In this document: positions 32,846-42,664 of the stretch, one piece after another
Layout of the letters: every line of letters begins with the position of its first letter
Position numbering within the stretch: the first letter of the stretch is position 1
DNA from: DASXUG01 sp036504995
GTDB lineage: Bacteria; Pseudomonadota; Gammaproteobacteria; Burkholderiales; Methylophilaceae
Direction of reading: 5' to 3'
Assembly: GCA_036504995.1 (NCBI GenBank)
Contig: DASXUG010000009.1
Location: forward strand, 5,607 to 69,606
DNA length: 64,000 bases
The notes under the pieces: generated by a model
What the model was told of the DNA's origin: nothing
Databases searched by the model: none
What the model saw: only the letters and a program-made list of their open reading frames with translations
Translations under genes and position numbers: made by a program

Positions 32846-34087
32846 ATGCCCTTAAGACTACTTAAATATGCACTATCAAAAGAGCATCCAGCGCCGCGTT
32901 TTTTTAAGGCTCATGAAAGCCTAAAAAAATCGTATGACGTTGTGATTATCGGTGGTGGTGGGCATGGCTTGGCAGCTGCATATTACCTCGCTAAAGATCA
33001 CGGTATTACCAATGTCTGTGTCCTTGAGAAAGGCTATATTGGCGGCGGCAATACCGGTCGTAATACCACGATCGTTCGTTCCAACTATCTCACCCCAGAG
33101 GGCGTCAACTTTTATGACGCCAGCGTGAAAATTTACGAGGGCTTGTCTGAAGAGCTGGACCTTAATCTGTTCTATTCAACCCGTGGTCATTTCACTTTGG
33201 CACATACCGAATCCGCGATGCGCACTATGCGCTGGCGTGCTGAAGTGAATAAACACGTCGGCGTAGAAAGTCGCGTAGTGGGACCCGATGAAATTGCTAA
33301 AGCCTGTCCTCAGCTAGATTTGAGTTGCAGTGGGCAAGCGCCCATTCTAGGTGCTTTGTATCATGCACCAGGCTCGGTGGCTCGTCATGATGGTGTGGCT
33401 TGGGGTTATGCGCGTGGCGCCGACAGATTGGGTGCAGAAATCCATCAGAACACAGAAGTACTTAGCATCGACGTTAAAAATGGCAAGGTCTGTGGTGTTA
33501 ACACCAACAAAGGCTATATCGAAACTAAGCAAGTGCTATCAGCGGTGGCTGGGTTTACGCCGCGTATTACTGAAATGGTGGATTTACAAACACCAATTGT
33601 TATTCACCCATTACAAGCCTGTGTAACAGAGCCTATGAAGCCTTGGTTAGATACTATTTTAGTGTCTGGCAGCTTGCATGTGTACGTTAGCCAGTCATCA
33701 CGTGGTGAGTTGGTGATGGGCTCATCGCTCGATCCTTATGAGGTGCATTCAACACGCTCCACGCTAGATTTTGTCGAAGGTCTGACTGCACATATGTTAG
33801 ATATGTTTCCATTTTTATCCAATGTCAAAGTGGTGCGCCAATGGGCGGGCATGGCCGACATGACGCCAGACTTTGCGCCGATTATGGGTAAAACCCCCAT
33901 TGAAGGCTTTTATCTGGATGCTGGCTGGGGTACTTGGGGCTTTAAAGCGACCCCCATTAGTGGCAAAACCATGGCGCAAACTATCGCCAATGATAGCGCG
34001 CCAGATTTAATTCACTCATTCCGCCTGTCACGCTTTGAAGATTATGAGCTGACTGGAGAGAAAGGCGCTGCGTCAGTAGGCCATTAA
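32846..34087 (+). CDS. mgdA: N-methylglutamate dehydrogenase, SoxB-like subunit
   Basis: This is the flavin subunit of the heterotetrameric N-methylglutamate dehydrogenase, which oxidises N-methylglutamate to glutamate and a C1 unit. The 413 residues start with a short tail, then a Rossmann dinucleotide motif (VVIIGGGGHGLAAAYYLA, residues ~33-50). The DAO/sarcosine-oxidase-beta fold follows, ending with GTWGFKATPISGKTMA. It is homologous to sarcosine oxidase SoxB; gmaS and mgsABC directly downstream decide for the NMG pathway. It is the first gene of the operon. Confidence 0.92.
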   Translation: MPLRLLKYALSKEHPAPRFFKAHESLKKSYDVVIIGGGGHGLAAAYYLAKDHGITNVCVLEKGYIGGGNTGRNTTIVRSNYLTPEGVNFYDASVKIYEGLSEELDLNLFYSTRGHFTLAHTESAMRTMRWRAEVNKHVGVESRVVGPDEIAKACPQLDLSCSGQAPILGALYHAPGSVARHDGVAWGYARGADRLGAEIHQNTEVLSIDVKNGKVCGVNTNKGYIETKQVLSAVAGFTPRITEMVDLQTPIVIHPLQACVTEPMKPWLDTILVSGSLHVYVSQSSRGELVMGSSLDPYEVHSTRSTLDFVEGLTAHMLDMFPFLSNVKVVRQWAGMADMTPDFAPIMGKTPIEGFYLDAGWGTWGFKATPISGKTMAQTIANDSAPDLIHSFRLSRFEDYELTGEKGAASVGH

Positions 34088-34122
34088 GCTTATTGAGGTT
34101 ACGAAATTAAGAGGAATATGCA

Positions 34123-34401
34123 ATGAAATTACTCACCTGTCCAATGAACGGAACAAGACCACTGAGCGAATTTGTATTCGGCGGCGAGTATCGCCAGGCA
34201 CCAGATCAGCTTACCTGTACAGATGCCGAATGGGCCGCCTATGTGCATAACCGCAGCGGCGCACCTGGCGATAAAAAAGAATGGTGGTATCACTCCCCGA
34301 GCGGCACGTGGTTTATTGCAGAACGTAACACACTCACAGACAAAGTAACTCGCACTTATCTTTTTGGGCAAGGCAATACAACGCAGGAGCAAGGCAAATG
34401 A
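34123..34401 (+). CDS. mgdB: N-methylglutamate dehydrogenase, SoxD-like subunit
   Basis: This is the 92-residue small subunit. In heterotetrameric sarcosine oxidase the delta subunit binds zinc with a CPxCG motif. Here the first motif is CPMNGTRPLSEFVFGGEY, so the second Cys is Asn; Cys32 and His57 remain. AGAGG precedes the ATG, and the stop overlaps mgdC by 4 bp (ATGA). It is small and structural, and needed for complex assembly. Confidence 0.9.
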   Translation: MKLLTCPMNGTRPLSEFVFGGEYRQAPDQLTCTDAEWAAYVHNRSGAPGDKKEWWYHSPSGTWFIAERNTLTDKVTRTYLFGQGNTTQEQGK

Positions 34402-37292
34402 TTTTTCGTACACTCAAGCAATCAGGCGAGTGGATTAACCGTGCTAAGAAAATCAGCTTCACGTTTGAGGGTGAGGTATTTCAGGCGTATGAGGGCGACA
34501 CTATCAGCAGTGCATTGCTAGCTGCTGGTCAGAAAATTTTAGGGCGTAGCTTTAAATATCACCGCCCACGCAGCGTATTGAGTTTAGCCAATCATGACGT
34601 GAATGTGCTGGTGACTGACGGCGTAGATACTAATATTCGTGCTGACGTGGTTGAAGTGAAGGATGGCATGGTATTGACTGCGGTTAATACCAGCGGTGGT
34701 GTTAAAAAAGATAAGAATAGTTATATCGACTCAATCTCTCCCTTGTTGCCGGTTGGCTTTTACTACAAGGCTTTCCATACACCACGTCGATTCTTCCCGT
34801 TTTGGGAAAAAGTAATTCGTAAAGCCGCGGGCTTGGGCGTGGTCAATTTTAACTACCCACGTATTTTAAAACGTAAAACGCATTCTCATTGTGATGTATT
34901 GGTGGTTGGTGCAGGCCCAGCGGGCTTGGCAGCGGCTTATACCGCAGCAGAAGCTGGCCTTGAAGTAATTCTTGTGGATGAAAACCGTCAACTGGGCGGA
35001 AGTTTAGGCTACAACCGTGCTGGAGAGTCAAGCGTGGTTGCACAACTGGATGGCTTGTTGGCTAAAGTTGCAAGTCTATCCAATATTAAGATTATTTCGG
35101 CCGCCTATGCCGCGGGTTATTATCCAGACCACCTTGTTCCTATCGTGAGTGATGCTGGGATCAACAAAGTACGTGCGAAGTCAGTTATTGTGGCAAGTGG
35201 CGCTTTTGAGCAGCCACCTGTGTTTAGATACAACGACTTGCCTGGCGTGATGTTGGGTTCTGCCGCGCAGCGCCTGATTTATCGTTATGCAGTAAAACCA
35301 TTCAATAATGGTGTTGTAGTGACGGCTAATGATTATGGCTATCGCGTTGCCTTAGATTTGTTGCAAGCAGGGGTTAAGGTTGCCGCATTGGTTGATATGC
35401 GTACACAAGGCAGCATTGTAAATGAAGCTGAGTTGTCTAAGCGTGGCGTAAAAGTCTATACAGGTTATTGCGTTTATGAGGCGCTAGCAACCTCAGATAA
35501 ATCTGGGGTGCGTGGCGCAGTGATTTGCCCATACGATGAAAAGCAAAGTCAAGCCTTAACAGATAACAAATTTACGCTAGATTGTGATGGTATTGCCATG
35601 AGCGCAGGTTGGGCGCCAGCAGGGGCCTTACTGTATCAAGCTGGCACAGGCATGCAATATGATTACAATGTAGAGCAGTTCGTCCCAAGTCGCTTGCCCA
35701 ATGGCATGTTTGCAGCAGGTAAGGTTAACGGGGTATTTGAACTGGAGCAACGTTTGCGCGATGGTATACGTGCTGCCAATGATGCGGTGCGTCATTTAGG
35801 GCTAGATGCGCCGCAAAACAATGCAGAGAAACATGTGGGGGCGATACCCAGTCATCCGTATCCCATGGTGCCGCACCCTAAAGCTAAAAACTTTGTAGAC
35901 TTTGATGAAGATATTCAAATCAAAGACTTTGAGAATGCGGCGAAAGAGGGTTTCGATAACATCGAGCTGATGAAACGCTTCACCACTGTGGGCATGGGGC
36001 CAAGTCAGGGCAAGCATTCCAACATGAACGCGATTCGTATTTTGGCAAGAATACGTGGTTTGCCAGTGGAGAAGATAGGCAGCACCACCTCCAGACCGTT
36101 CTTCCATCCTACGCCGATTGGGCATCTGGGTGGGCGCGGCTTTCATCCGCACCGACTCACATCATTGCACGATTGGCATCAAGAGAATGGCGCGGTGTTT
36201 ACCGATGTAGGTGCATGGAAGCGTGCCGCTTATTATCTGACGGCTGACCAATCAAAAACAGATGCGATTCAGGCTGAAGCGCTAGCTGTGCGCAAAACGG
36301 CAGGCATTATCGATAGCAGTTCATTTGGCAAAATAGAAATTCATGGTCCAGATGCCGCCTTATTTTTAGAGCGATTTTTTACGGGCGTTTACACCGATCA
36401 AAAAGTTGGCGGGTGTCGTTATGTGATGCTGCTGGATGAAGCTGGTGTGGTCATTGATGATGGTATTGCCAGCCGTCTCGCAGATGATTTGTTTTATATT
36501 TCTGTCGGTACCTCCAACGCGGCGGCAGTTTACCGTGAAATGCAACGTTCACAACAGATGTGGCAGCTCAATTTAGGTTTGGTTAATGTCACTGGTGCAT
36601 TTGGCGCGATTAATATTGCTGGGCCTTTTGCCCGCGAGATTCTTGCAACGCTGACTAGTCTAGATCTTTCACCTGAAATATTCCCAGTCAATAGCGTGCG
36701 TGAAAGCCAAGTGGCGGGTGTGGAAACGCGCATCATCAGAGTGGCATTCGTGGCAGATAATGGTTATGAGTTGCATGCGCCTATGGGTCAATTGCCGCAT
36801 ATTTGGCGTGCGTTAGTGGAAGCAGGCAAGCCACATGGATTGCGTCCATTTGGCACCGATGCCCAACGCTTACTGCGTCTGGAAATGGGCCATGCTATGC
36901 CAGGGGTGGATACCGATGGTCTGACCAATCCATTTGAAATCGGTGCAGACTGGGCAATCAAAATGTATAAGCCTTATTTTATCGGGCAAAGAAGCTTGCA
37001 AATATTAGCTAAGCGTCCCCTCAGAAAGCAATTGGTGCCATTTGTATTGGCCGAAAATTATAAGGGTGAGTTACCTTTAGATTGTAATCTGGTTGTCAAC
37101 GGAAGAGACATTCTTGGGCGCGTGACCAGTATTAGTTACAGCAAGTTTTTTAACCGCTATATCGGTTTTGCTTATGTCCCCCCAGACAAAAAGGCAGCGG
37201 GATCTGTTTTTGAAATTCGAGCAGATAGTGGTGCGCTGGTGGTTGCAACGGTGGTGCCTTCTCCATTTATTAAGAGTCTAAAGGAAGCTTAA
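34398..37292 (+). CDS. mgdC: N-methylglutamate dehydrogenase, SoxA-like subunit
   Basis: This is the large subunit (964 residues). The domains in order are: an N-terminal ferredoxin-like fold (FEGEVFQAYEGDTISSALLA, residues ~20-90), a dinucleotide-binding region starting at VVGAGPAGLAAAYTA (~168), an oxidoreductase middle, and a C-terminal aminomethyltransferase (GcvT) domain (~600-955). In the sarcosine oxidase alpha subunit the GcvT domain passes the C1 unit to a folate. This suggests that the C1 from N-methylglutamate can leave as methylene-H4folate or as free formaldehyde. It is coupled to mgdB and mgdD by 4-bp overlap and 1-bp gap. Confidence 0.93.
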   Translation: MIFRTLKQSGEWINRAKKISFTFEGEVFQAYEGDTISSALLAAGQKILGRSFKYHRPRSVLSLANHDVNVLVTDGVDTNIRADVVEVKDGMVLTAVNTSGGVKKDKNSYIDSISPLLPVGFYYKAFHTPRRFFPFWEKVIRKAAGLGVVNFNYPRILKRKTHSHCDVLVVGAGPAGLAAAYTAAEAGLEVILVDENRQLGGSLGYNRAGESSVVAQLDGLLAKVASLSNIKIISAAYAAGYYPDHLVPIVSDAGINKVRAKSVIVASGAFEQPPVFRYNDLPGVMLGSAAQRLIYRYAVKPFNNGVVVTANDYGYRVALDLLQAGVKVAALVDMRTQGSIVNEAELSKRGVKVYTGYCVYEALATSDKSGVRGAVICPYDEKQSQALTDNKFTLDCDGIAMSAGWAPAGALLYQAGTGMQYDYNVEQFVPSRLPNGMFAAGKVNGVFELEQRLRDGIRAANDAVRHLGLDAPQNNAEKHVGAIPSHPYPMVPHPKAKNFVDFDEDIQIKDFENAAKEGFDNIELMKRFTTVGMGPSQGKHSNMNAIRILARIRGLPVEKIGSTTSRPFFHPTPIGHLGGRGFHPHRLTSLHDWHQENGAVFTDVGAWKRAAYYLTADQSKTDAIQAEALAVRKTAGIIDSSSFGKIEIHGPDAALFLERFFTGVYTDQKVGGCRYVMLLDEAGVVIDDGIASRLADDLFYISVGTSNAAAVYREMQRSQQMWQLNLGLVNVTGAFGAINIAGPFAREILATLTSLDLSPEIFPVNSVRESQVAGVETRIIRVAFVADNGYELHAPMGQLPHIWRALVEAGKPHGLRPFGTDAQRLLRLEMGHAMPGVDTDGLTNPFEIGADWAIKMYKPYFIGQRSLQILAKRPLRKQLVPFVLAENYKGELPLDCNLVVNGRDILGRVTSISYSKFFNRYIGFAYVPPDKKAAGSVFEIRADSGALVVATVVPSPFIKSLKEA

Positions 37293-37293
37293 G

Positions 37294-37971
37294 ATGCAAC
37301 AGTTTGATGTGAGAAAAATTATCCAAACATCCCCTGTCGCTCATGCGCAACCAAAGGCGCTAGCAAAATGGGAAGTGATTAATGGTATGGAAATCGCAGT
37401 TGAGTTTGCAAGCGCTGAGATTGAGCGTGCGAGAAAACAAGTGCTCGGTGTCGCGGATGTTAGTTGTTTGGTGCGTTATGGCGTCAAAGGACCCAACGCA
37501 ATGCAATGGTTAGTCGAACGTGGTGTTGCAATCCCAACCAGCCCTAACGCATGGACGATGAGTGAGCAAAAAACCTTGGTGCTACGTCTAGGGGGTAGCG
37601 AGTTTTTGATTGAAGACCAACTGGGTGGTTTTGTTTGCAACAAATTAGCGAGCGAAACAACGCGGGTAGCAGGTGTTTACCAAGTGCCTAGAGCCGATGC
37701 TGCTTTTGTTGTGAGTGGCAGTGAAACGCTTAATTTATTTTCGGAGTTGTGTTCACTGGATTTACGTGAAAAATCATTGGCTGACAATCAACTCATCATG
37801 ACCCAAATCGCAGGAATCTCCGCCACCGTTATCCACCAAACTTTACACGGTGAATCAATCTATCGTATTTGGTGTGATGGCACATATGGGGCATATATGT
37901 GGGAAATTTTGATGGAAATTGCTGTTGAGTTGGGCGGTGGGGCGGTGGGCTTGTCGCATTATCAGAGCTAA
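37294..37971 (+). CDS. mgdD: N-methylglutamate dehydrogenase, SoxG-like subunit
   Basis: This is a 225-residue subunit of the gamma type, with a truncated GcvT-like fold (CLVRYGVKGPNAMQWLVERG; LRLGGSEFLIED; the end reads GGGAVGLSHYQS). In sarcosine oxidase this subunit completes the folate site of the alpha chain. The start lies 1 bp after the mgdC stop, with AAGGAAG upstream, so the four mgd genes are one translational unit. The family is less conserved than the others, but the context is decisive. Confidence 0.88.
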   Translation: MQQFDVRKIIQTSPVAHAQPKALAKWEVINGMEIAVEFASAEIERARKQVLGVADVSCLVRYGVKGPNAMQWLVERGVAIPTSPNAWTMSEQKTLVLRLGGSEFLIEDQLGGFVCNKLASETTRVAGVYQVPRADAAFVVSGSETLNLFSELCSLDLREKSLADNQLIMTQIAGISATVIHQTLHGESIYRIWCDGTYGAYMWEILMEIAVELGGGAVGLSHYQS

Positions 37972-38027
37972 AGCTTGGCAATGGCTTATTAATTGTACGG
38001 ATACATTAGACTTTCAGGGAGATGTGC

Positions 38028-39362
38028 ATGAAATCGTTAGATGAAGCAAAAAAGTTTCTTAAAGACAATAACGTTAGATACGTATTGGCGCAGTTTGTAG
38101 ATATTCATGGTGTGGCTAAAGTTAAATCGGTACCAGCGGCACATCTCGAAGATATTTTAACGGCAGGCGCTGGCTTTGCTGGTGGTGCGATCTGGGGCAT
38201 GGGCATTAAGCCTAATGGTCCAGACTATATGGCGGTGGGCGAGTTAGCAACGCTTAATCTGATTCCTTGGCAGCCAGGTTATGCACGGATTGTGTGTGAT
38301 GGTCACGTCAATGGCAAGCCGTATGAGTACGATTCTCGCGTGGTACTTAAAAAGCAAATTGAACGTTTAAGTGAAAAAGGCTGGACGCTATATACAGGGC
38401 TGGAGCCAGAGTTCTCCTTGCTGCATCGCGATGAAAGTGGTGCACTTAAGCCAGTGGATGAAACCGATAAGCTCGCTAAACCCTGCTATGACTATAAAGG
38501 CATTACCAGACAATCAGCTTTCTTGGAGAAGCTGACCGAGTCTTTGATCTCGGCAGGCTTAGATGTGTACCAAATCGACCATGAAGATGCGAATGGTCAA
38601 TTTGAAATTAACTATACCTATGCAGATTGCTTGAAGAGCGCTGATGATTTCATCATGTTTAAAATGGCTGCCAGCGAGATCGCCAATGAGTTAGGCATGA
38701 TCTGCTCATTAATGCCTAAGCCATTTAGCAACCGTCCAGGTAATGGCATGCACATGCATATGTCGATTGGGGATGGCAAAAAAAGCTTATTCCATGATGA
38801 TAGCGATACAACAGGCCATGGCCTATCCAAACTAGCGTATCACTTTATGGCGGGTTTGCTGGCACATGCACCAGCCATTACCGCATTGGCTGCCCCTACG
38901 GTTAACTCATATAAACGCTTAGTGGTTGGGCAATCACTCACAGGTGCGACATGGGCGCCAGCTTATATTTCTTACGGTAATAACAACCGTTCAACCATGG
39001 TGCGTATTCCTTATGGTCGTTTGGAGTTACGTTTGCCTGACGGTAGCTGTAACCCATATTTAACGACAGCCGCAGTGATTGCTGCTGGCTTAGATGGTGT
39101 TGCACGCGAGTTACACCCAGGCGCAGGTAATCCAGACAATCTATACGATTACAGCGCACAACAGTTGAAAGAAAAAGGCATTGGTATCTTGCCACAAAAC
39201 TTGGGCTTGGCAATCGATGCACTGGAAGCTGATAAGGTCATTGTGGAAGCATTGGGTGAAGGTTTAATGGGTGAATTTATAGCACTTAAACGTGCAGAGT
39301 GGATTGAGTACCAACGTCATGTTTCAGACTGGGAAATCAACCGCTACGTAGAGTTTTTCTAA
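38028..39362 (+). CDS. gmaS: Gamma-glutamylmethylamide synthetase
   Basis: GmaS is a glutamine-synthetase-family enzyme that joins methylamine to glutamate with ATP, the entry step of the NMG pathway. The 444 residues show the GS beta-grasp start (VLAQFVDIHGVAKVKSVPAAH), GLEPEFSLL, the catalytic core DANGQFEINYTYAD, NGMHMHMSI and the ATP/phosphate loop RIPYGRLELRLPDGSCNPYL. ATG 38028 is chosen because AGGGAG lies 6 nt upstream; ATG 38022 is in frame but too close. Its place between mgdABCD and mgsABC separates it from a housekeeping GlnA. Confidence 0.94.
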   Translation: MKSLDEAKKFLKDNNVRYVLAQFVDIHGVAKVKSVPAAHLEDILTAGAGFAGGAIWGMGIKPNGPDYMAVGELATLNLIPWQPGYARIVCDGHVNGKPYEYDSRVVLKKQIERLSEKGWTLYTGLEPEFSLLHRDESGALKPVDETDKLAKPCYDYKGITRQSAFLEKLTESLISAGLDVYQIDHEDANGQFEINYTYADCLKSADDFIMFKMAASEIANELGMICSLMPKPFSNRPGNGMHMHMSIGDGKKSLFHDDSDTTGHGLSKLAYHFMAGLLAHAPAITALAAPTVNSYKRLVVGQSLTGATWAPAYISYGNNNRSTMVRIPYGRLELRLPDGSCNPYLTTAAVIAAGLDGVARELHPGAGNPDNLYDYSAQQLKEKGIGILPQNLGLAIDALEADKVIVEALGEGLMGEFIALKRAEWIEYQRHVSDWEINRYVEFF

Positions 39363-39402
39363 CTTAATTAGCACTATTTAATAAATTTGTAAGGAGAAAA
39401 GT

Positions 39403-40299
39403 ATGTGTGGAATTGTCGGATTATTAGTAAGAAACCCCAAAATGCGTGACTCAATCGGCGAGCTTATGATGCCTATGCTAATCGGCATGACCGAGCGTGG
39501 GCCAGATTCAGCAGGGATGGCTATGTTTACCGCGCCAGTAGCGGCGGATGCAAGAAAATTCAGCTTGTATTCAGGGGCTACTGATTTTAACTGGACTAAA
39601 TTAGGCCACGATTTTGAAAAACATTTAAGCGTTAAAGCCAAGGTTGAACCGAAAGAAAATCATGCGGTATTAACCACAACGCTAGAGCCAGCAACCGTGA
39701 AAATGTGGTTGAAAGAACATTATCCACAATTGCACTTGCTATCAGTTGGTCAGCTCATGGATATTTACAAAGACGTTGGTACCCCAGCGCAAGTGGCGGA
39801 GCGCTATGACTTTAAAAACTTTAAAGGTACGCACTTGGTTGGTCATACCCGTATGGCCACTGAGTCTGCGGTGACACCTGCGCATGCCCACCCATTTACG
39901 GCGGGTGAAGACTGGTGTTTAGTGCATAACGGTTCATTATCCAATGCACATAGCCTACGCCGCAAATTAGAAAAAGAGGGTATCGCGTTTGAAACAGACA
40001 ACGATACAGAGGCCGCTTGCCGCTTTCTACAATGGCGTATGCGCGAAGGCGATGATCTTAAAACTGCACTCAATCACGGCTTTGAAGAGCTGGATGGTTT
40101 CTACACATTACTAATGGGCACAAGCACTGAGCTTGCTTTGGTGCGTGACCCGTATGGTTGCAAACCAGCCATCATTGCAGAGCATGATGACTACGTCGCC
40201 ATTGCTTCTGAGTTCCGCTCATTAGCGCATTTACCAGATATTAAAAACGCGAAGGTTTTCGAGCCTTCCCCTAAGGAGATGTATGTATGGAAACTCTAA
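39403..40299 (+). CDS. mgsA: N-methylglutamate synthase, glutamine-amidotransferase subunit
   Basis: This is the class II amidotransferase-type subunit of N-methylglutamate synthase. The Met is followed by the catalytic nucleophile Cys2 (MCGIVGLLV), exposed after Met removal. GHTRMATESAVTPAHAHPF and LVHNGSLSN form the Ntn-hydrolase active site. In this pathway it acts on gamma-glutamylmethylamide and releases methylamine to the synthase subunit. The 298 residues overlap mgsB by 13 bp. AAGGAG precedes the start. Confidence 0.93.
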   Translation: MCGIVGLLVRNPKMRDSIGELMMPMLIGMTERGPDSAGMAMFTAPVAADARKFSLYSGATDFNWTKLGHDFEKHLSVKAKVEPKENHAVLTTTLEPATVKMWLKEHYPQLHLLSVGQLMDIYKDVGTPAQVAERYDFKNFKGTHLVGHTRMATESAVTPAHAHPFTAGEDWCLVHNGSLSNAHSLRRKLEKEGIAFETDNDTEAACRFLQWRMREGDDLKTALNHGFEELDGFYTLLMGTSTELALVRDPYGCKPAIIAEHDDYVAIASEFRSLAHLPDIKNAKVFEPSPKEMYVWKL

Positions 40300-40979
40300 A
40301 ATTTGATTTGGACACCAAACCATTACGTGAAGTGAATCAATTTCTGCATGGTGATGCAGGCGGTTTAAATGGCAAAAAAGTGGATATTGAGAGTCCAAAT
40401 GGTGCACACAATATTGCCGTTGGCTTAAAAGCGGATCTCGACGTGACGATCAAGGGGCACACTGGCTATTACACAGCGGGTATGAATCAACTGGCAAAAG
40501 TGACCGTTGAAGGCAGTGTCGGAAGTGGTGTCGCTGAGAACATGATGTCTGGGGTGGTACATGTGAAAGGTTTTGCCTCAAACGCTGCGGGTGCAACCGC
40601 CCATGGTGGCTTGCTGGTTATTGATGGTGATGCTGGTTTGCGTTGTGGCATTGCCTTAAAAGGGGCAGATATTGTGGTGGGTGGTTCTGTCGGTAGCTTC
40701 TCAGCATTTATGGCGCAAGCAGGCAATATGGTGATTTTGGGTGATGCAGGCGAAGGCCTTGGTGACTCAATTTATGAAGCAAAATTGTTTGTGCGCGGCA
40801 CTGTAAAAAGCTTGGGTGCCGACTGCGAAGAAAAAGTCATGAATGCAGAAGATAAACAAATTTTAGCGGATTTATTGAAAAAATCAGGTCATGCGGATGT
40901 AAGCCCAGACAGCTTTAAACAATATGGCTCAGCGCGAACTTTATACCACTTCCATGTCGATAATGCAGGAGCATACTAA
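40287..40979 (+). CDS. mgsB: N-methylglutamate synthase, GXGXG-domain subunit
   Basis: This is a 230-residue protein matching the C-terminal GXGXG beta-helix domain of glutamate synthase. Repeating Gly-rich turns (VEGSVGSGVAENMMSGVVHV; VVGGSVGSFSAFMAQAGNMV; ILGDAGEGLGDSIYEAKL) build the helix that links the amidotransferase and FMN parts. In glutamate synthase all these domains are on one chain; here they are split into three genes. It overlaps mgsA by 13 bp and ends one base before mgsC. Confidence 0.93.
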   Translation: METLKFDLDTKPLREVNQFLHGDAGGLNGKKVDIESPNGAHNIAVGLKADLDVTIKGHTGYYTAGMNQLAKVTVEGSVGSGVAENMMSGVVHVKGFASNAAGATAHGGLLVIDGDAGLRCGIALKGADIVVGGSVGSFSAFMAQAGNMVILGDAGEGLGDSIYEAKLFVRGTVKSLGADCEEKVMNAEDKQILADLLKKSGHADVSPDSFKQYGSARTLYHFHVDNAGAY

Positions 40980-40980
40980 A

Positions 40981-42330
40981 ATGAGCGACAACAATCACAA
41001 TATTCCTCAAACCAAACCACGTTATTCTGCAACGTTTGATGAGTACACCAACTCTGAAATCAGACGTGCTGCGGCAACGGGTATCTATGATATTCGTGGT
41101 GCGGGCTCCAAGCGTAAACTGCCACACTTTGATGATTTGCTATTTCTTGGTGCATCAGTAAGTCGTTACCCACTGGAAGGCTACCGTGAAAAGTGTGGTA
41201 CAGACGTGGTCTTAGGCACTAGACATGCAAAAAAACCGATACACTTAAAAACTCCAGTCACCATTGCTGGTATGAGCTTTGGTTCACTCTCAGGCCCAGC
41301 TAAAGAAGCATTGGGTCGTGGTGCCACGGCGGCTGGTACCAGTACCACGACTGGTGATGGTGGGATGACGCAAGAAGAACGTGGCCATTCAACGACTTTG
41401 GTTTATCAGTATCTACCATCACGCTACGGCATGAATCCAGATGATTTACGTAAAGCCGATGCGATTGAGTTGGTGATTGGTCAAGGTGCTAAGCCAGGTG
41501 GTGGTGGTATGTTGCTCGGTCAAAAGATTACCGCACGTGTTGCTAAAATGCGTTGTTTGCCAGAAGGTATCGACCAACGTTCATCATGCCGTCATCCAGA
41601 CTGGACAGGCCCTGATGACCTTGAAATTAAAATTGCAGAATTGCGCGAAATCACTGATTGGGAAAAACCAATTTACGTAAAAATCGGTGCCACACGTCCT
41701 TATTACGACGTTGCATTGGCTGTAAAGGCTGGCGCAGATGTGATCGTGCTGGATGGTATGCAAGGTGGTACTGCGGCTACGCAAGAGGTATTTATTGAGC
41801 ACGTTGGTATTCCTATCTTGGCTGCTATTCGCCCCGCGGTAAAAGCCCTGCAAGACTTGGGCGTATACCGTAATGGTAAGGACAGTGTGCAACTGATTGT
41901 GTCTGGCGGCATACGTAACGGTGCAGACCTTGCCAAAGCGATTGCGCTAGGCGCCGATGCCGTTGCCATTGGTACCGCTGCTTTGATAGCGCTGGGCGAT
42001 AATGACCCACATCTTGAAGAAGAGTATCAAAAGCTGGGTACGACTGCAGGTGCTTATGATGATTGGCATGAAGGCAAAGACCCTGCGGGCATTACTACGC
42101 AAAATCCTGAGTTGATGAAACGTCTGGACCCAATCAAAGCTGGTCATCGTTTAGCTAACTATATCGCGGTGATGACGATGGAAGCACAAGTGGTGGCACG
42201 TGCTTGCGGCAAATCACATCTGCACAACTTAGAGCCAGAAGATTTAGTGGCATTAACCATCGAGTCATCAGCCATGGCACAAGTGCCACTAGCTGGTACT
42301 AGCTGGATACCAGGAGTAACGAAATTCTGA
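40981..42330 (+). CDS. mgsC: N-methylglutamate synthase, FMN/glutamate-synthase subunit
   Basis: This is the 449-residue subunit with the glutamate-synthase FMN-binding barrel: TIAGMSFGSLSGPAKEALGRG, GDGGMTQEER, GQGAKPGGGGMLLGQK, DVIVLDGMQGGTAATQEV and VSGGIRNGADLAKAIALGADAVAIGTAA. A Cys-containing segment (RCLPEGIDQRSSCRHPD) may hold the Fe-S centre. It makes N-methylglutamate from the methylamine set free by MgsA. ATG 40981 is chosen over the longer open frame from 40924, which overlaps mgsB. A terminator follows at 42494. Confidence 0.93.
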   Translation: MSDNNHNIPQTKPRYSATFDEYTNSEIRRAAATGIYDIRGAGSKRKLPHFDDLLFLGASVSRYPLEGYREKCGTDVVLGTRHAKKPIHLKTPVTIAGMSFGSLSGPAKEALGRGATAAGTSTTTGDGGMTQEERGHSTTLVYQYLPSRYGMNPDDLRKADAIELVIGQGAKPGGGGMLLGQKITARVAKMRCLPEGIDQRSSCRHPDWTGPDDLEIKIAELREITDWEKPIYVKIGATRPYYDVALAVKAGADVIVLDGMQGGTAATQEVFIEHVGIPILAAIRPAVKALQDLGVYRNGKDSVQLIVSGGIRNGADLAKAIALGADAVAIGTAALIALGDNDPHLEEEYQKLGTTAGAYDDWHEGKDPAGITTQNPELMKRLDPIKAGHRLANYIAVMTMEAQVVARACGKSHLHNLEPEDLVALTIESSAMAQVPLAGTSWIPGVTKF

Positions 42331-42664
42331 TTTATCTCTAGAAGTTGTAACCTCCACCCATTGATTTGGGTTTTTATGAGGGTGTGTGCGATGAATGGTC
42401 TTTTCTATTTGAAAACGGTTTTATCCTCCCATTATCGGAATAAGATAGAAATAACGTTCATCTTAAATGCGCATACCCTCACTTTTTATTTGTGCGGCCT
42501 TCTAACGGTCGCATTTTTTTCGCCCAAATTTTTCAACTTAAACTCATCGCTACCAGTTCGTCAGTACCTGCTTAGTCTTCCATTCTGGTGACGAGTGCAA
42601 TGATTCTTCTATCGATTAGATTTCACAAGTATTCCAAATTATAAAAAAATATGAGGAGAGTATT
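42331..42664. other. 334-bp gap between mgsC and the small membrane genes
   Basis: I see no convincing gene; a 76-codon open frame at 42361 has no ribosome site and no family features. The gap contains a terminator at 42494-42520. The stretch beyond it should hold a promoter for the next operon, but I could not pick one with confidence. Confidence 0.5.
42494..42520 (+). terminator. Rho-independent terminator after the NMG operon
   Basis: The stem GCGGCC and GGTCGC (one G-U pair), extendable by two pairs, has a 7-nt loop and is followed by seven Ts. It probably ends the mgd-gmaS-mgs transcript. Confidence 0.7.

Noticed and set aside
32846..37971. Heterotetrameric sarcosine oxidase soxBDAG
   Set aside because: The subunits are homologous, but gmaS and mgsABC follow directly in the same operon, which identifies the N-methylglutamate pathway.
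42361..42591. 76-codon open frame between mgsC and the membrane genes
   Set aside because: It has no ribosome site and no family features, and it overlaps the terminator at 42494-42520.
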